DNA of 64,000 nucleotides from Candidatus Gastranaerophilales bacterium (lineage in GTDB: Bacteria; Cyanobacteriota; Vampirovibrionia; Gastranaerophilales; Gastranaerophilaceae), in NCBI GenBank assembly GCA_905234865.1, contig CAJOJE010000009.1:1-64000 (forward strand). The letters are read 5' to 3'. Under the pieces are notes generated by a model, which saw only the letters and a program-made list of their open reading frames with translations, was not told where the DNA came from and searched no databases. The first letter of the stretch is position 1. The number at the start of each line of letters is the position of its first letter. Below, piece after piece: positions 17,958 through 27,056 of the stretch. The position numbers and the translations under genes are program-made.

Positions 17958-19331
17958 ATGTATAATGTTGCAATAGTCGGAGCAGGTCCCGCAGGAATTT
18001 TCACCGCTCTTGAAATCACTAAGTTAAAACCCGATTGGAAAGTTGTTTTAATAGAAAAAGGTTCTAAAATCGAAAAAAGAGTATGCCTTTTAAGAGAAGG
18101 ATATAAAAATTGTCCTTCCTGCAAAACTTGCGGACTTCTTTGCGGCTGGGGCGGAGCAGGAGCTTTTTCCGACGGAAAATTAACTTTAACTCCCGATGTC
18201 GGCGGTCACCTTGTTGATTATATGAGTTTTAAAGATGTTGAAAATTTAATTCAATACTGTGATGATATTTATTTGGAACATGGTGCAACGGAAGTTGTAT
18301 ACGGGCGTAATAAAGCCGAATTTGCGGATATTGAAAGGGCAGCGACGCTTGCCGAATTAAAATTGGTTCATTCTCCCGTAAGACACTTGGGAACAGAAAA
18401 ATCGCTTCATGTTTTAAAACACATGCAAGACTTTTTAGATGATAAAATCAAAATCATTAACAATTTAACCGTTAAAGAGCTTAATGTTAAAGATAATGTT
18501 GTAACGGGAGTTACCTTATCTAACAATGAAGTAATCGATGCCGAATATGTCGTCGTGGCTCCGGGGCGTGAGGGTGCCGATTGGTTTTCTAAAGAACTTT
18601 TGAAAAACGGAGTTGACGTTATTAATAATGCCGTTGACGTCGGAGTTCGAGTAGAATTGCCTGCAGCCGTCATGGAACCTATTACAAGCAGATTATATGA
18701 ATCAAAATTGATTTATTATTCTCCTACCTTTGGAGATGAAGTAAGAACATTTTGTATGAATCCCAACGGTGAAGTGGTTTCCGAAAATTATAACGGAATT
18801 CAAACCGTTAACGGACATTCTTATGCCGACAAGAAAACGCAAAATACAAACTTTGCGCTTCTTGTTTCCAAAAAGTTTACGGAACCTTTTAAAGAACCGA
18901 TTAAATACGGGCAACATGTTGCATCTTTGGCTAATATGCTCTCGGGCGGAATTTTGGTTCAAAGATTCGGAGATTTGCTTGACGGTAAGCGTTCTACGCC
19001 GGATAGAATTAAAGAAAGTATTTTGCAGCCGACTTTAGAATGCGCAACTCCGGGTGATTTAAGCCTTGTTTTACCGTACAGACAATTATTGAGCATAATT
19101 GAAATGCTTTATGCGCTCGATAAAATTGCTCCGGGTGTTGCTTCAAGATATACGTTATTATACGGAGTCGAAGTTAAATTCTATTCTGCAAGACCGAAAT
19201 TAACCAACGAGCTTGAAACAAAAGATATTAAAAACCTGTTTGCAATCGGCGATGGCGCAGGCGTGACCAGAGGCTTAATGCAGGCATCGGCATCAGGCGT
19301 ACATTGTGCAAGAGTAATTGCCGAAAGATAA
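17958..19331 (+). CDS. FAD-dependent dehydrogenase of the COG2509 type
   Basis: 457 residues. An N-terminal dinucleotide-binding motif VAIVGAGPAGIFTAL and a C-terminal FAD motif FAIGDGAGVTRGLMQA bracket the protein. The Cys-rich stretch NCPSCKTCGLLCGWGGAGA (about residues 54-72) and FSDGKLTL are hallmarks of the uncharacterised FAD-dependent dehydrogenases of COG2509. The natural substrate is unknown; the cysteines may be redox-active or metal-binding. The start follows GAGG. A small membrane protein gene follows after 11 bases. Confidence 0.88.
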   Translation: MYNVAIVGAGPAGIFTALEITKLKPDWKVVLIEKGSKIEKRVCLLREGYKNCPSCKTCGLLCGWGGAGAFSDGKLTLTPDVGGHLVDYMSFKDVENLIQYCDDIYLEHGATEVVYGRNKAEFADIERAATLAELKLVHSPVRHLGTEKSLHVLKHMQDFLDDKIKIINNLTVKELNVKDNVVTGVTLSNNEVIDAEYVVVAPGREGADWFSKELLKNGVDVINNAVDVGVRVELPAAVMEPITSRLYESKLIYYSPTFGDEVRTFCMNPNGEVVSENYNGIQTVNGHSYADKKTQNTNFALLVSKKFTEPFKEPIKYGQHVASLANMLSGGILVQRFGDLLDGKRSTPDRIKESILQPTLECATPGDLSLVLPYRQLLSIIEMLYALDKIAPGVASRYTLLYGVEVKFYSARPKLTNELETKDIKNLFAIGDGAGVTRGLMQASASGVHCARVIAER

Positions 19332-19342
19332 AAAGGAGAATA

Positions 19343-19585
19343 ATGGAACCGTATCAATATTGGACAATATCAGCATTCATACTTGTTTTTGTCGGATTTT
19401 TGACATCGGGGAATTTATTGCTTGTGATATCGGGAGCATTATTTACCGGAGCGGTTATTGCTTTTAAGTTTCCCGATTTATATATTTTACAACTTGGCAC
19501 AGCGCTTTTTGTTGCGCCAATGTTTTATAACGCTTTGAACAAAAATAAAAAACTCCAAAAAGGAGGTAAAAATGGAAACCGATAA
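19343..19585 (+). CDS. Small membrane protein, NfeD-like
   Basis: 80 residues with hydrophobic stretches around 5-45 and 50-65. The pattern of a Trp near the N-terminus and glycine-rich helices resembles the membrane part of NfeD proteins, but the C-terminal OB domain is absent, so the family call is tentative. The start at 19343 follows AAAAGGAG at 5 nt. Its 3' end overlaps the response-regulator start by 14 bases, linking it to that operon. Confidence 0.55.
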   Translation: MEPYQYWTISAFILVFVGFLTSGNLLLVISGALFTGAVIAFKFPDLYILQLGTALFVAPMFYNALNKNKKLQKGGKNGNR

Positions 19586-20291
19586 AAGAATATTAATAGC
19601 TGACGATGATGATGAAATAAGGGAACTTCTCGTTTTTGACATTCAATCATCGGGGTATGTGACAGACAGCGCTTCAAACGGTGAAATTGCCCTTAAAAAG
19701 GCTCTTGAAAATAATTACGACCTTATTATGCTTGATGTAATGATGCCAAAAATGAACGGATATGACGTTTGTAAAAATATTAGAATGGTAAAACCGAAAG
19801 TACCTGTTTTAATGCTTACCGCAAAAGGTTCCATTGAGGATAAAACCGAAGGATTTGACGTCGGTGCGGATGATTATTTGGTGAAGCCTTTCGAAATTCA
19901 AGAGGTTTTGCTTAGAATAAGAGCTTTATTAAGAAGAAATGCCGATGTTGAAAAAAAAGAGGCAAATAAAGAAATTTTAAGAGCAGGGGACATTGAAATT
20001 CTTGCAGATTCCCTTGAAGCTGTTATTGGAGGCAAAAAGGTTAAATTAACTCCAACCGAATTTGAAATTTTATATTGCCTTATGCAGCATTTGAACAAAC
20101 CCGTTACGCTTGCCGTCCTTCTTGATGAAGTTTGGGGCTATGGCTCGGATGAGGATGTTAGAATGGTAAGAGTACATGTGGGCGGTTTAAGACAAAAAAT
20201 CGAAAAAAATTCAAGAAATCCCAAATATCTTCATACGGTTGTAAATGTCGGATATAAATTAACACCTTTTGGCGGTTTGGAGGAAAATTGA
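19572..20291 (+). CDS. OmpR-family response regulator
   Basis: 239 residues. The receiver domain has the acidic pocket ADDDDE, phosphoacceptor Asp55 (LIMLDVMMPKMNGYDVC), the switch Thr in LTAKG, and Lys in VKPFE. The C-terminal winged helix shows LTPTEFEILYCLMQHLNKPV and VRVHVGGLRQKIE. It resembles cyanobacterial RpaA/RpaB-type regulators in its motifs. It starts after GGAGG inside the previous gene and overlaps the kinase start by 4 bases (TTGA), so it forms a pair with it. Confidence 0.93.
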   Translation: METDKRILIADDDDEIRELLVFDIQSSGYVTDSASNGEIALKKALENNYDLIMLDVMMPKMNGYDVCKNIRMVKPKVPVLMLTAKGSIEDKTEGFDVGADDYLVKPFEIQEVLLRIRALLRRNADVEKKEANKEILRAGDIEILADSLEAVIGGKKVKLTPTEFEILYCLMQHLNKPVTLAVLLDEVWGYGSDEDVRMVRVHVGGLRQKIEKNSRNPKYLHTVVNVGYKLTPFGGLEEN

Positions 20292-21937
20292 AGCGTCTTA
20301 GAATAGTTCAACAAATTATCATCGTAAGTTTGTTTGCGGTTATTGTTCCTTTTATTACAATCGGGCTTATCATAACAAATGTTTCTCAACAATATGTCCG
20401 AAGGGAATTAAATTACGGCGTTAAACAAATTTCCATGTATATTGCGGATGCTATTGAAAGATATATTTTAGGCTCTGATAAAGAATTTGATTATATTACT
20501 TTTGCCCTGAAAAACATTCCGACAAATTCTTCAAGACAAAAATTTTTAAAAGATACAACCAAAGTTTCCGATAAATTTTCTAACCTTGAGATTATAAATG
20601 CTTCTCGTCAGGGTGAAAATTATCAATTTAATCCAAAGACGAGAACGGTTAAGCTATATACGCCAATTAACGATAAAGAAGTTTTAACGGGCGATTTGAA
20701 TATAGACGGGCTGGATAATCTTGTTGCCGACAAAACAACAAATTTTACCCAATCTATTTTCATTTTTGATGAGCAAATGCACCTTGTTGTGTCAAACGAC
20801 TATGGAACAGAAGCCATAAAAGAGGTGACGGAGACGCTTCCTGCCAATAAACAGGAAGGTGTCGGCGTGATTTTTTCTAAAAGAAAAAATCAACCCTTTG
20901 CATATTATAAATTATCCAATCCTGATTGGACGGTTGTCGTTATGACTCAGCCTTCGGTTACAAAAAATACAATTACGAAAGCGAAAGTAAAAATTGTTCT
21001 CTCTCTTTTAATTGCGGCAATTTGTATACTTTTAGCGGTATCCGTTTACGTTTATTATCTTTATGTTAATATACGGCAGCTTTTCAAGGGAATTATCGCA
21101 ATTTCAAAGGGAAGTTATGACAGAAAAATACGTCTTTTAAAAAGCATATTTACTCCTCATGAAATCGTTTTTCTTGAAAAAGAATTTAATTATATGACCC
21201 AAAAAGTTTCTCAGGCATATTCGGAAATTCGTCAAAGAAATTTGGAATTAAAAAGGCTGAATGAATATCGTGACAGCCTCGTAAGTGCCGTTTCCCACGA
21301 ATTTAGGACTCCTCTTACAAGTATTATCGGGTATTCAAGCCGCCTTATGCGCCAAGATATTTCAATTAGCGAAGAAATGAAACAAAAATCTCTCCATATT
21401 ATAAAAGATCAAGCCCAAAGGCTTTCGAGAATGGTTGACGATTTGTTGACCGTTCCCGATATTGAGAGTTCTCATCTTGCTTTTAAATCGGAACCGGTTG
21501 ATTTATCGAAAATCGTCGAACTTTGTGCGGAATATTCAAAAAAAGACAATGTTGAATTTGGTTTTGAAGTTGATGAACATATTCCTTTAATCAATTCTGA
21601 TTATGATAAATTAATTCAAATTATTTTAAATCTTTTTTCCAATGCATTAAAATATAACCTTGATGATGAAATAATTTCAATTTCTCTCAAAAATTACGAC
21701 AGGATGATTGAATTTAAAATTTCCAATAAGTCGGAAAATATCTCGCCCGAATTTTTGGATAAACTTTATGATAAGTTTATTCGTCTTGATACCGAGCTTA
21801 CAAGAACAACAAGAGGTACGGGGCTCGGTTTATACATTGTAAAGGGCTTGTGCGATGCTATGGGGATTATTGTTTTTGTATCTTGCGTTGATAATAAATT
21901 TACGGCAACTTTAAGGTTTAATAAAAATAATGAATAA
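20288..21937 (+). CDS. Membrane sensor histidine kinase
   Basis: 549 residues. Membrane helices near residues 9-31 and 235-258 enclose an extracytoplasmic Cache-like sensor region. A HAMP-like linker leads to the H-box VSHEFRTPLTSIIGYSSRL with phosphoacceptor His337, then the N-box NLFSNALKYN and the G-box TRGTGLGLYIVKGL. The start codon is TTG, chosen because GGAGG lies 4 nt upstream; it overlaps the regulator stop as TTGA. It very probably phosphorylates the regulator encoded just before it. The stimulus is unknown. Confidence 0.92.
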   Translation: MKRLRIVQQIIIVSLFAVIVPFITIGLIITNVSQQYVRRELNYGVKQISMYIADAIERYILGSDKEFDYITFALKNIPTNSSRQKFLKDTTKVSDKFSNLEIINASRQGENYQFNPKTRTVKLYTPINDKEVLTGDLNIDGLDNLVADKTTNFTQSIFIFDEQMHLVVSNDYGTEAIKEVTETLPANKQEGVGVIFSKRKNQPFAYYKLSNPDWTVVVMTQPSVTKNTITKAKVKIVLSLLIAAICILLAVSVYVYYLYVNIRQLFKGIIAISKGSYDRKIRLLKSIFTPHEIVFLEKEFNYMTQKVSQAYSEIRQRNLELKRLNEYRDSLVSAVSHEFRTPLTSIIGYSSRLMRQDISISEEMKQKSLHIIKDQAQRLSRMVDDLLTVPDIESSHLAFKSEPVDLSKIVELCAEYSKKDNVEFGFEVDEHIPLINSDYDKLIQIILNLFSNALKYNLDDEIISISLKNYDRMIEFKISNKSENISPEFLDKLYDKFIRLDTELTRTTRGTGLGLYIVKGLCDAMGIIVFVSCVDNKFTATLRFNKNNE

Positions 21938-22364
21938 TTCTTTTATGCTGTGTGCAATAAACGAAGCCAATAAATCAAACAATGATATTCCGATTGGATG
22001 TGTTATTACAAAAGATAATAAAATAATCTCAACGGCGCACAATGAAAAAGAATTAAAAAATGATGTTTCGCTTCATGCTGAAATTGTTGCGATGAAAAGA
22101 GCGGGAGAATATTTCAAAAACTGGCGCCTTATTGACTGTGATTTATATGTTACTCTTGAACCTTGCCCTATGTGCGCTTTTGCAATTTTATCGTCAGGAA
22201 TTAAAAATGTTTATTTTGGAGCATACGATATAAATTATGGTTCATTCGGTTCAAAAATCGACATGAGGAATTTATTAAACAGAAAAATCAACGTCTATGG
22301 CGGTATAATGGAAAAAGAGTGTGAAAAAATTTTAGTTGATTATTTTAAAAATATCAGGGAATAA
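21930..22364 (+). CDS. tadA: tRNA-specific adenosine deaminase
   Basis: Converts A34 to inosine in tRNA-Arg(ACG). The 144 residues carry the zinc and catalytic motif HAE (His49, Glu51) and PCPMC (Cys79, Cys82), spaced as in TadA, and a conserved GAYDINYGSFGS segment. The family also holds other nucleobase deaminases, but length and motif context favour TadA. It overlaps the kinase gene by 8 bases, so translation is coupled to the signalling operon, though the functions look unrelated. Confidence 0.88.
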   Translation: MNNSFMLCAINEANKSNNDIPIGCVITKDNKIISTAHNEKELKNDVSLHAEIVAMKRAGEYFKNWRLIDCDLYVTLEPCPMCAFAILSSGIKNVYFGAYDINYGSFGSKIDMRNLLNRKINVYGGIMEKECEKILVDYFKNIRE

Positions 22365-22367
22365 AAT

Positions 22368-23105
22368 TTATACAATTATTTTTTTGTACCGCAGTTTGTT
22401 TTTTGCTTCTTTGTAATCGGGCATGCATTTTTCTACAAGTCTCCAAAAACTTTCTTTATGGTTTTTTTCAACCGTATGGCATAATTCATGGATTAAAACG
22501 TAATCAATCAAATCATCTTCAAGTAACATTAAATTTATGTTTAAATTTATGTTGTTAAGCGAAGAACAGCTTCCCCATCGTGTTTTTTCGCTTTTTAGGG
22601 AAATATTTTTGTATTTAAAATTGTATTTTTTGGATAATTCATTAAGTCTTTTTGGTAAATAGTTTTTTGCTTCGTTATAAAGAGCTTTTTTAATTGCCTT
22701 TTTTAAGAAATCTTGAATTTCTTTTGAGTAAAAATCAGCGCCAATCGGGTATGTAAAACTTACCATACCTTTTGATGTCGTGATTTTCGGAGATTTGATA
22801 AGCCCTGTCGTGATTATTAAGTTTCCTGATTTGGTCGTGAAATTTTCATTGATTTTACAGGATTTATAATTATTTATAGTATCATTAATCCAGTCTTTTT
22901 TTAAGTCAACAAACTCTTTTGCTTTTTTGTACGGGCAATTTTTCGGATATGTAATTTTTACTCTGAAAGGGTCATTGACCGTAATTTTAATTGATTTTGA
23001 TTTTGGATTTTTAACATATTTGTATTCAACCCCGTCAATTTCAAAAATTTTTGGCGGGGTTGAAGTTTTTATCTTTTCTTTTTTGAATAAATCAAATAAA
23101 ATCAT
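22368..23105 (-). CDS. YgjP-like (DUF45) metallopeptidase-fold protein
   Basis: 245 residues. The C-terminal half shows RWGSCSSLNNINLNINLML and LIHELCHTVEKNH, the WGSC and HExxH signatures of the YgjP/DUF45 family. A third ligand is probably contributed by the later FWRLVEKCMPDY region. Family members are predicted zinc metallopeptidases; one has been reported as a nucleotide hydrolase, so the reaction is not settled. The start codon abuts the ilvD stop, so it is read with ilvD. Confidence 0.85.
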   Translation of the reverse strand: MILFDLFKKEKIKTSTPPKIFEIDGVEYKYVKNPKSKSIKITVNDPFRVKITYPKNCPYKKAKEFVDLKKDWINDTINNYKSCKINENFTTKSGNLIITTGLIKSPKITTSKGMVSFTYPIGADFYSKEIQDFLKKAIKKALYNEAKNYLPKRLNELSKKYNFKYKNISLKSEKTRWGSCSSLNNINLNINLMLLEDDLIDYVLIHELCHTVEKNHKESFWRLVEKCMPDYKEAKNKLRYKKIIV

Positions 23106-24764
23106 CTATTCTGTTATTGCGCCTCTGTCTGCGCCTGATACGGTTTTTGCATATTTTGTCAAATAGCCTTTTTCGATTTTCTTTGTTTTTGGAACAAAAA
23201 CCTTTAATCTTTTTGCGATTTCGTTTTCATCTACAAGGAGCTCTATTTTTCTTTTTTCAATATCAATATGAATTTTGTCACCGTCTTTAATTACGCCTAT
23301 TATGCCGTTATCAACCGCTTCAGGGCAAATGTGTCCGACACACAATCCTCTTGTTCCGCCCGAAAATCTTCCGTCGGTTATAAGAGCGCATTTTTTGCCC
23401 AATCCTTTTCCGACAAGTAAAGATGTCGGCGCAAGCATTTCTCTCATGCCGGGTCCGCCCTTAGGTCCTTCATATCTTATAACTACAACATCACCCTCTT
23501 TTACGATATCGTCTTCAATTGCTCTCATGGCGTCTTCTTCGCTGTCGTAACATTTTGCATTTCCCGTAAAATCAAAACAGCTTTCGTCAACTCCCGATAT
23601 TTTGACAACTGCGCCGTTTGGAGCTAAGTTACCATGCAGAATTGCAAGACCGGGGTTTTTTGTAATGGGATTGTCAAACGGTTTAATTACCTCATTATCA
23701 GCCCATGCATTTTTTGCAATTTCTTCCGTTGTTTTCATTTCAACGTTTGTCGTATTTTTTAGTTCATTTGTTTTTCCCCATAATGTTTTAATTGCGCCCG
23801 ATATGCCGCCTGCATTGTCAAAATCCGTCATGGTAAGAGTAGCTGACGGGTCGAGTTTAATTAATTGGGGAATTTTAAAACTTAATTCTTCAAAATCGTT
23901 TAAACTTAAATCAACTTCTGCTGCATTTGCAATTGCAAGTAAATGTAAAATTGAATTTGTTGAACCTCCCAATGCAAGGTCAACTATAATTGCATTTCTC
24001 ATCGAAGTTTTTGTAATGATGTCTTTCGGGCAAATATTTTGTCTTACCAAATCCACTGCCAAAAATCCCGAATCAAAAGCAATTCTTCTTTTTTTGGATG
24101 AAACGGCGGATGCGGTTGCGCAGCCTTCGATTGATAAACCCATAACTTCCGTCAGGCATGCAAGAGTGTTTGCCGTATATAAACCTTGACATGCGCCCAT
24201 TGTAGGACATGCAAAATGCTCCATTTCATGGAGTTTTTCTTCCGTTATTTCTCCTGCTCTGTATCGCCCGACAGCTTCTGACGAACCTCTTATAAAGGTT
24301 AAAGTTTCGCCTTTACAATGTCCTTCAAGTGAAGGCCCTGCCGTTACTACAACGGTCGGGATATTTAATCTTAACGCACCTATAATCATGCCGGGGGTAA
24401 TTTTGTCGCAATTTGAAAGCAAAACAAGTCCGTCCAGTTGGTGTGCGCCTGCAACCGATTCAACGCAATCAGCTATTAAATCACGACTGGGCAGAGAATA
24501 TCTCATGCCTGAATGCCCCATTGAAATTCCGTCACAAATTGCGGGAGTTCCAAAAATGAAAGCATGTCCGCCGTTTGAATGTATTCCTTTTTCGATTTGT
24601 CTTTCTAAATCTCTCATGCCGATGTGTCCGGGGACAAGGTCCGAAAAGCTTGAAGCAATACCGATATAAGGCTTATGAATATTTTTATCGGAAATACCGC
24701 CTGCGTATAATAAAGCTCTGTGAGGAGCGTGGGCAATTCCTTTTTTAATTGCGTCTGATTTCAT
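23106..24764 (-). CDS. ilvD: Dihydroxy-acid dehydratase
   Basis: Dehydrates 2,3-dihydroxy-isovalerate and its homologue, the third common step in valine and isoleucine synthesis, using an Fe-S cluster and Mg2+. The 552 residues include [12 protein letters not shown] and [15 protein letters not shown] with cluster cysteines, [10 protein letters not shown], and [19 protein letters not shown]. Length is normal. The start follows AAAAGGAG at 9 nt, and a TATAAT box is seen on the minus strand at 24799-24804. ilvC is 9 kb away rather than adjacent. Confidence 0.97.
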   Translation of the reverse strand: MKSDAIKKGIAHAPHRALLYAGGISDKNIHKPYIGIASSFSDLVPGHIGMRDLERQIEKGIHSNGGHAFIFGTPAICDGISMGHSGMRYSLPSRDLIADCVESVAGAHQLDGLVLLSNCDKITPGMIIGALRLNIPTVVVTAGPSLEGHCKGETLTFIRGSSEAVGRYRAGEITEEKLHEMEHFACPTMGACQGLYTANTLACLTEVMGLSIEGCATASAVSSKKRRIAFDSGFLAVDLVRQNICPKDIITKTSMRNAIIVDLALGGSTNSILHLLAIANAAEVDLSLNDFEELSFKIPQLIKLDPSATLTMTDFDNAGGISGAIKTLWGKTNELKNTTNVEMKTTEEIAKNAWADNEVIKPFDNPITKNPGLAILHGNLAPNGAVVKISGVDESCFDFTGNAKCYDSEEDAMRAIEDDIVKEGDVVVIRYEGPKGGPGMREMLAPTSLLVGKGLGKKCALITDGRFSGGTRGLCVGHICPEAVDNGIIGVIKDGDKIHIDIEKRKIELLVDENEIAKRLKVFVPKTKKIEKGYLTKYAKTVSGADRGAITE

Positions 24765-24798
24765 TTTATAAAAACTCCTTTTGATATACTTTTGTCTA

Positions 24799-24804
24799 AT
24801 TATA
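24799..24804 (-). promoter_or_regulatory. -10 box of ilvD promoter
   Basis: Minus-strand TATAAT, about 35 bases before the ilvD start. No convincing -35 or leader-peptide attenuator is seen. Confidence 0.35.
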
Positions 24805-24945
24805 CTATAAATATTGGGCTCGGCACATAAAAATAAAATTTTTTCAGGGTCAAATGATGTATTATTTAATTGTGGGCTTGTTTTTTTAAATTTAGCGTTG
24901 CATAATATTTTTGTTGAAGTTATTTCAATGAAAACTTAATATTTT

Positions 24946-25025
24946 GGGTAGAACAGCTCCGTTAACTTCGTCAGGAGTTAAGGATAATTACCGAGTCGGG
25001 CAAGAACTCGACGAGATACCTGCTC
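24946..25025. other. Structured non-coding segment before the initiator tRNA
   Basis: In the 282-base gap between ilvD and the tRNA, these 80 bases have higher G+C than the surroundings and pairing potential: TTAACT/AGTTAA, CTCC/GGAG and CGAGT/ACTCG. GGGTAGAACAGCT at its start resembles the D-arm side of the following tRNA (GGGTAGAGCAGCT). It could be a tRNA relic, a processed leader or a small RNA. No family was recognised. The rest of the gap is plain AT-rich sequence. Confidence 0.3.
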
Positions 25026-25046
25026 AAAAGACAATTTAATATATAT

Positions 25047-25120
<74 letters not shown>

Positions 25121-25123
<3 letters not shown>

Positions 25124-25333
25124 TTTGTTACAACACCGTATATCGGTGTTATTTTTTATGTAGGATTTGAACCCTTGAATTACTTCATTTTCAAGCTCGT
25201 CGCTTAAAAAGTCCTACCCTTTTCATCCATTTGTTACAACACCGTATATCGGTGTTATTTTTTTATGTAGGATTTGAACCTTTGAATTACTTCATTTTCA
25301 AGCTCGTCGCTTAAAAAGTCCTACCCTTTTCAT
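25121..25333. repeat. Tandem duplication of a 106/107-bp element beginning at the tRNA CCA end
   Basis: Copy 1 is 25121-25226 and copy 2 is 25227-25333; they differ by one inserted T and one substitution by eye. Each copy holds a terminator-like hairpin (AACACCG/CGGTGTT plus T-run), then GTAGGATTTGAACC, the exact reverse complement of 14 bases of the tRNA T-arm, and ends in a tRNA-end-like GTCCTACCC. On the minus strand each unit can fold as GTAGGA/TCCTAC enclosing AAGC/GCTT and TTGAA/TTCAA stems. There is no open frame. The 144 bases after copy 2, up to the next gene, show nothing else recognisable. Confidence 0.8.
25132..25157 (+). terminator. Terminator of the initiator tRNA
   Basis: A perfect 7-bp stem AACACCG/CGGTGTT, five-base loop, then ATTTTTT. 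A second copy is at 25238-25263 in the duplicated unit. Confidence 0.7.
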
Positions 25334-25477
25334 CGGTTTAAACTTTCAAATATTGTCCTTGTTAATTTTTGTAACGGTATTTTCTTGTGTCTAAATTAAA
25401 AAGTCAAATTTCATTCTATATACTTTTTTATATTTCTATATCAAGTGTGTGCTTACAAAAAAGGAAAGGTTGTTTTT

Positions 25478-26416
25478 ATGGAAAGTGTTCAAGGTTTTAC
25501 TGCGCCTAATTTTAGTGTGTCTAATGACGAAGGTAACGCAGAGTCTAAGGGAGCTCAAAAATACAAAAGCCCCGGTGCGCTTGCTACCGCAGGCGGTGTA
25601 ACTGCAGGTCTCGTTGTAAACGGTTTGGTTCAATCGCCGACAAATATCGTTGCAGGAAAAATCCTTGATAAAATGCATACGGTTTGCGGCTCAGTCACAA
25701 AAGATGAATTTATTCAAGCTGACAGAGCTGCTGCCGCAACTCTTAAAAGTACGGGCTTAGAAGAAAAGGGTGTCGGAATTATAAATGCTTCTTTTTCCAA
25801 TTTGGATGAAATAAGAAAGATTATGAGCAAAGAAATAGACAACAGCTTTTTAAAACATTTGCCGAAAGACGTAAAAGAGGTTTTGGGGTACATGGCCTCT
25901 TCTCCCATGGCAAACGGCGATAATGCCTGTTATACTTTTGCAAGCAAGAAAATTCTTTTACCCGAAAACGGGCTCAGGCTGTCCGTTTTCCATGAAATGG
26001 GACATGCGGTTAATGCCAATTTGAGTACGGCCGGTAAACTCCTTCAAAAGTGCAGGCCGATGTCTTTGCTCGCAATACCTGTTGCTTTAACGGGAATTTT
26101 TAAAACCAAAAAAGCGCCCGGTGAAGAACCTAACGGCAAAATAGATAAAGTAACGACTTTTGTTAAGGATAATGCCGGCAAACTTGCTTTCTGTGCATTT
26201 TTACCCACAATTTTAGAAGAAGGGCTTGCAACCATGAGGGGTAATAAATACGCTAAAGAACTTTTAAGCCCCGAACTTGCAAAAAAAGTCGCAAAAACCA
26301 ACGCTTTAGGATTTTCAACTTATGTTCTTGCCGCCGCTTTATCGGGACTCGGAGCTTGTCTTGGTTCTAAGGCAAGAGATTATATTGCAGGCAGAAAGCC
26401 TGTTGAAGAAAAATAA
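25478..26416 (+). CDS. Putative membrane-associated HExxH metallopeptidase
   Basis: 312 residues of a family I do not recognise by name. A zincin motif FHEMGHAVNA puts His172, Glu173 and His176 in place, and Glu247/Glu248 in LPTILEEGLATMRG is a candidate third ligand. Hydrophobic segments lie near 33-52, 194-207, 236-246 and 273-292. There is no cleavable signal peptide. The N-terminus reads TAPNFSV, like the PNF motifs of other proteins in this window. Start 25478 follows AAGGAAAGG; an upstream in-frame ATG is less likely. Confidence 0.6.
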   Translation: MESVQGFTAPNFSVSNDEGNAESKGAQKYKSPGALATAGGVTAGLVVNGLVQSPTNIVAGKILDKMHTVCGSVTKDEFIQADRAAAATLKSTGLEEKGVGIINASFSNLDEIRKIMSKEIDNSFLKHLPKDVKEVLGYMASSPMANGDNACYTFASKKILLPENGLRLSVFHEMGHAVNANLSTAGKLLQKCRPMSLLAIPVALTGIFKTKKAPGEEPNGKIDKVTTFVKDNAGKLAFCAFLPTILEEGLATMRGNKYAKELLSPELAKKVAKTNALGFSTYVLAAALSGLGACLGSKARDYIAGRKPVEEK

Positions 26417-26433
26417 TAATTACGGCTAAAAAA

Positions 26434-27006
26434 TTATATCTTAAATTTCATCGTAAATAACTTAGGTGCTTTTATATCTCGCATCATTTTACTTATTCTT
26501 TTCGCTCTGGAGAGCATTCTTGCTCTCCAGACCTGTTTATCAACGCCCGTTATATCGGTTCTTTCGGTGTATTGAATTGAAATTGCGCCGTCCTCAATAT
26601 TTTCCAAAGTTGTCACTTTTGCAACAACATGGTCTATATATGATTTTTTGGACCTATCGTTAAAAAACGTGTAGTAATTTATCATATCGTATGTACTTCT
26701 TGTTTCAATCCAAAATGCCGTATCGTATGAACTTTTAATTTTTTTTGCCAATTCATGGAAATTATCCGTTTTTTCATAATAAATATTGATAATCTCCGTC
26801 CAATTTTCAGCACCTTCATTATCTTTATAGTATGTGTTTATGCAGGGGTTTTGCGTGCCTGCGCAGGTTGAAACTTTTAATTTATATATTTCTTCGTCAA
26901 ACGTAATTGTTTCCGCACGTAAAACGGCTGTATATTTGTACCCTGCGACAAACAGAATAATCAAAATAATCAATAAGCATATTATAAGTTTTGTGCCGTT
27001 TTTCAT
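26434..27006 (-). CDS. Hypothetical protein with N-terminal membrane anchor
   Basis: 190 residues. A strong hydrophobic helix (about residues 6-24) after a short basic start is a signal anchor or signal peptide, so the remainder should be extracytoplasmic. The body is mixed alpha/beta, ends in a basic region, and includes two nearby Cys (TCAGTQNPC) that could form a disulfide. Not recognised. The start follows AAGAGG. It converges on the HExxH gene. Confidence 0.6.
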   Translation of the reverse strand: MKNGTKLIICLLIILIILFVAGYKYTAVLRAETITFDEEIYKLKVSTCAGTQNPCINTYYKDNEGAENWTEIINIYYEKTDNFHELAKKIKSSYDTAFWIETRSTYDMINYYTFFNDRSKKSYIDHVVAKVTTLENIEDGAISIQYTERTDITGVDKQVWRARMLSRAKRISKMMRDIKAPKLFTMKFKI

Positions 27007-27056
27007 ACTATGCCTCTTAATATAATCAGCTTATCATTTTTTGACATCAATGTAAA

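Noticed and set aside
23275-24669. Several plus-strand open frames opposite ilvD
   Set aside because: Shadow frames of a highly conserved gene; composition is not protein-like and none has a ribosome site.
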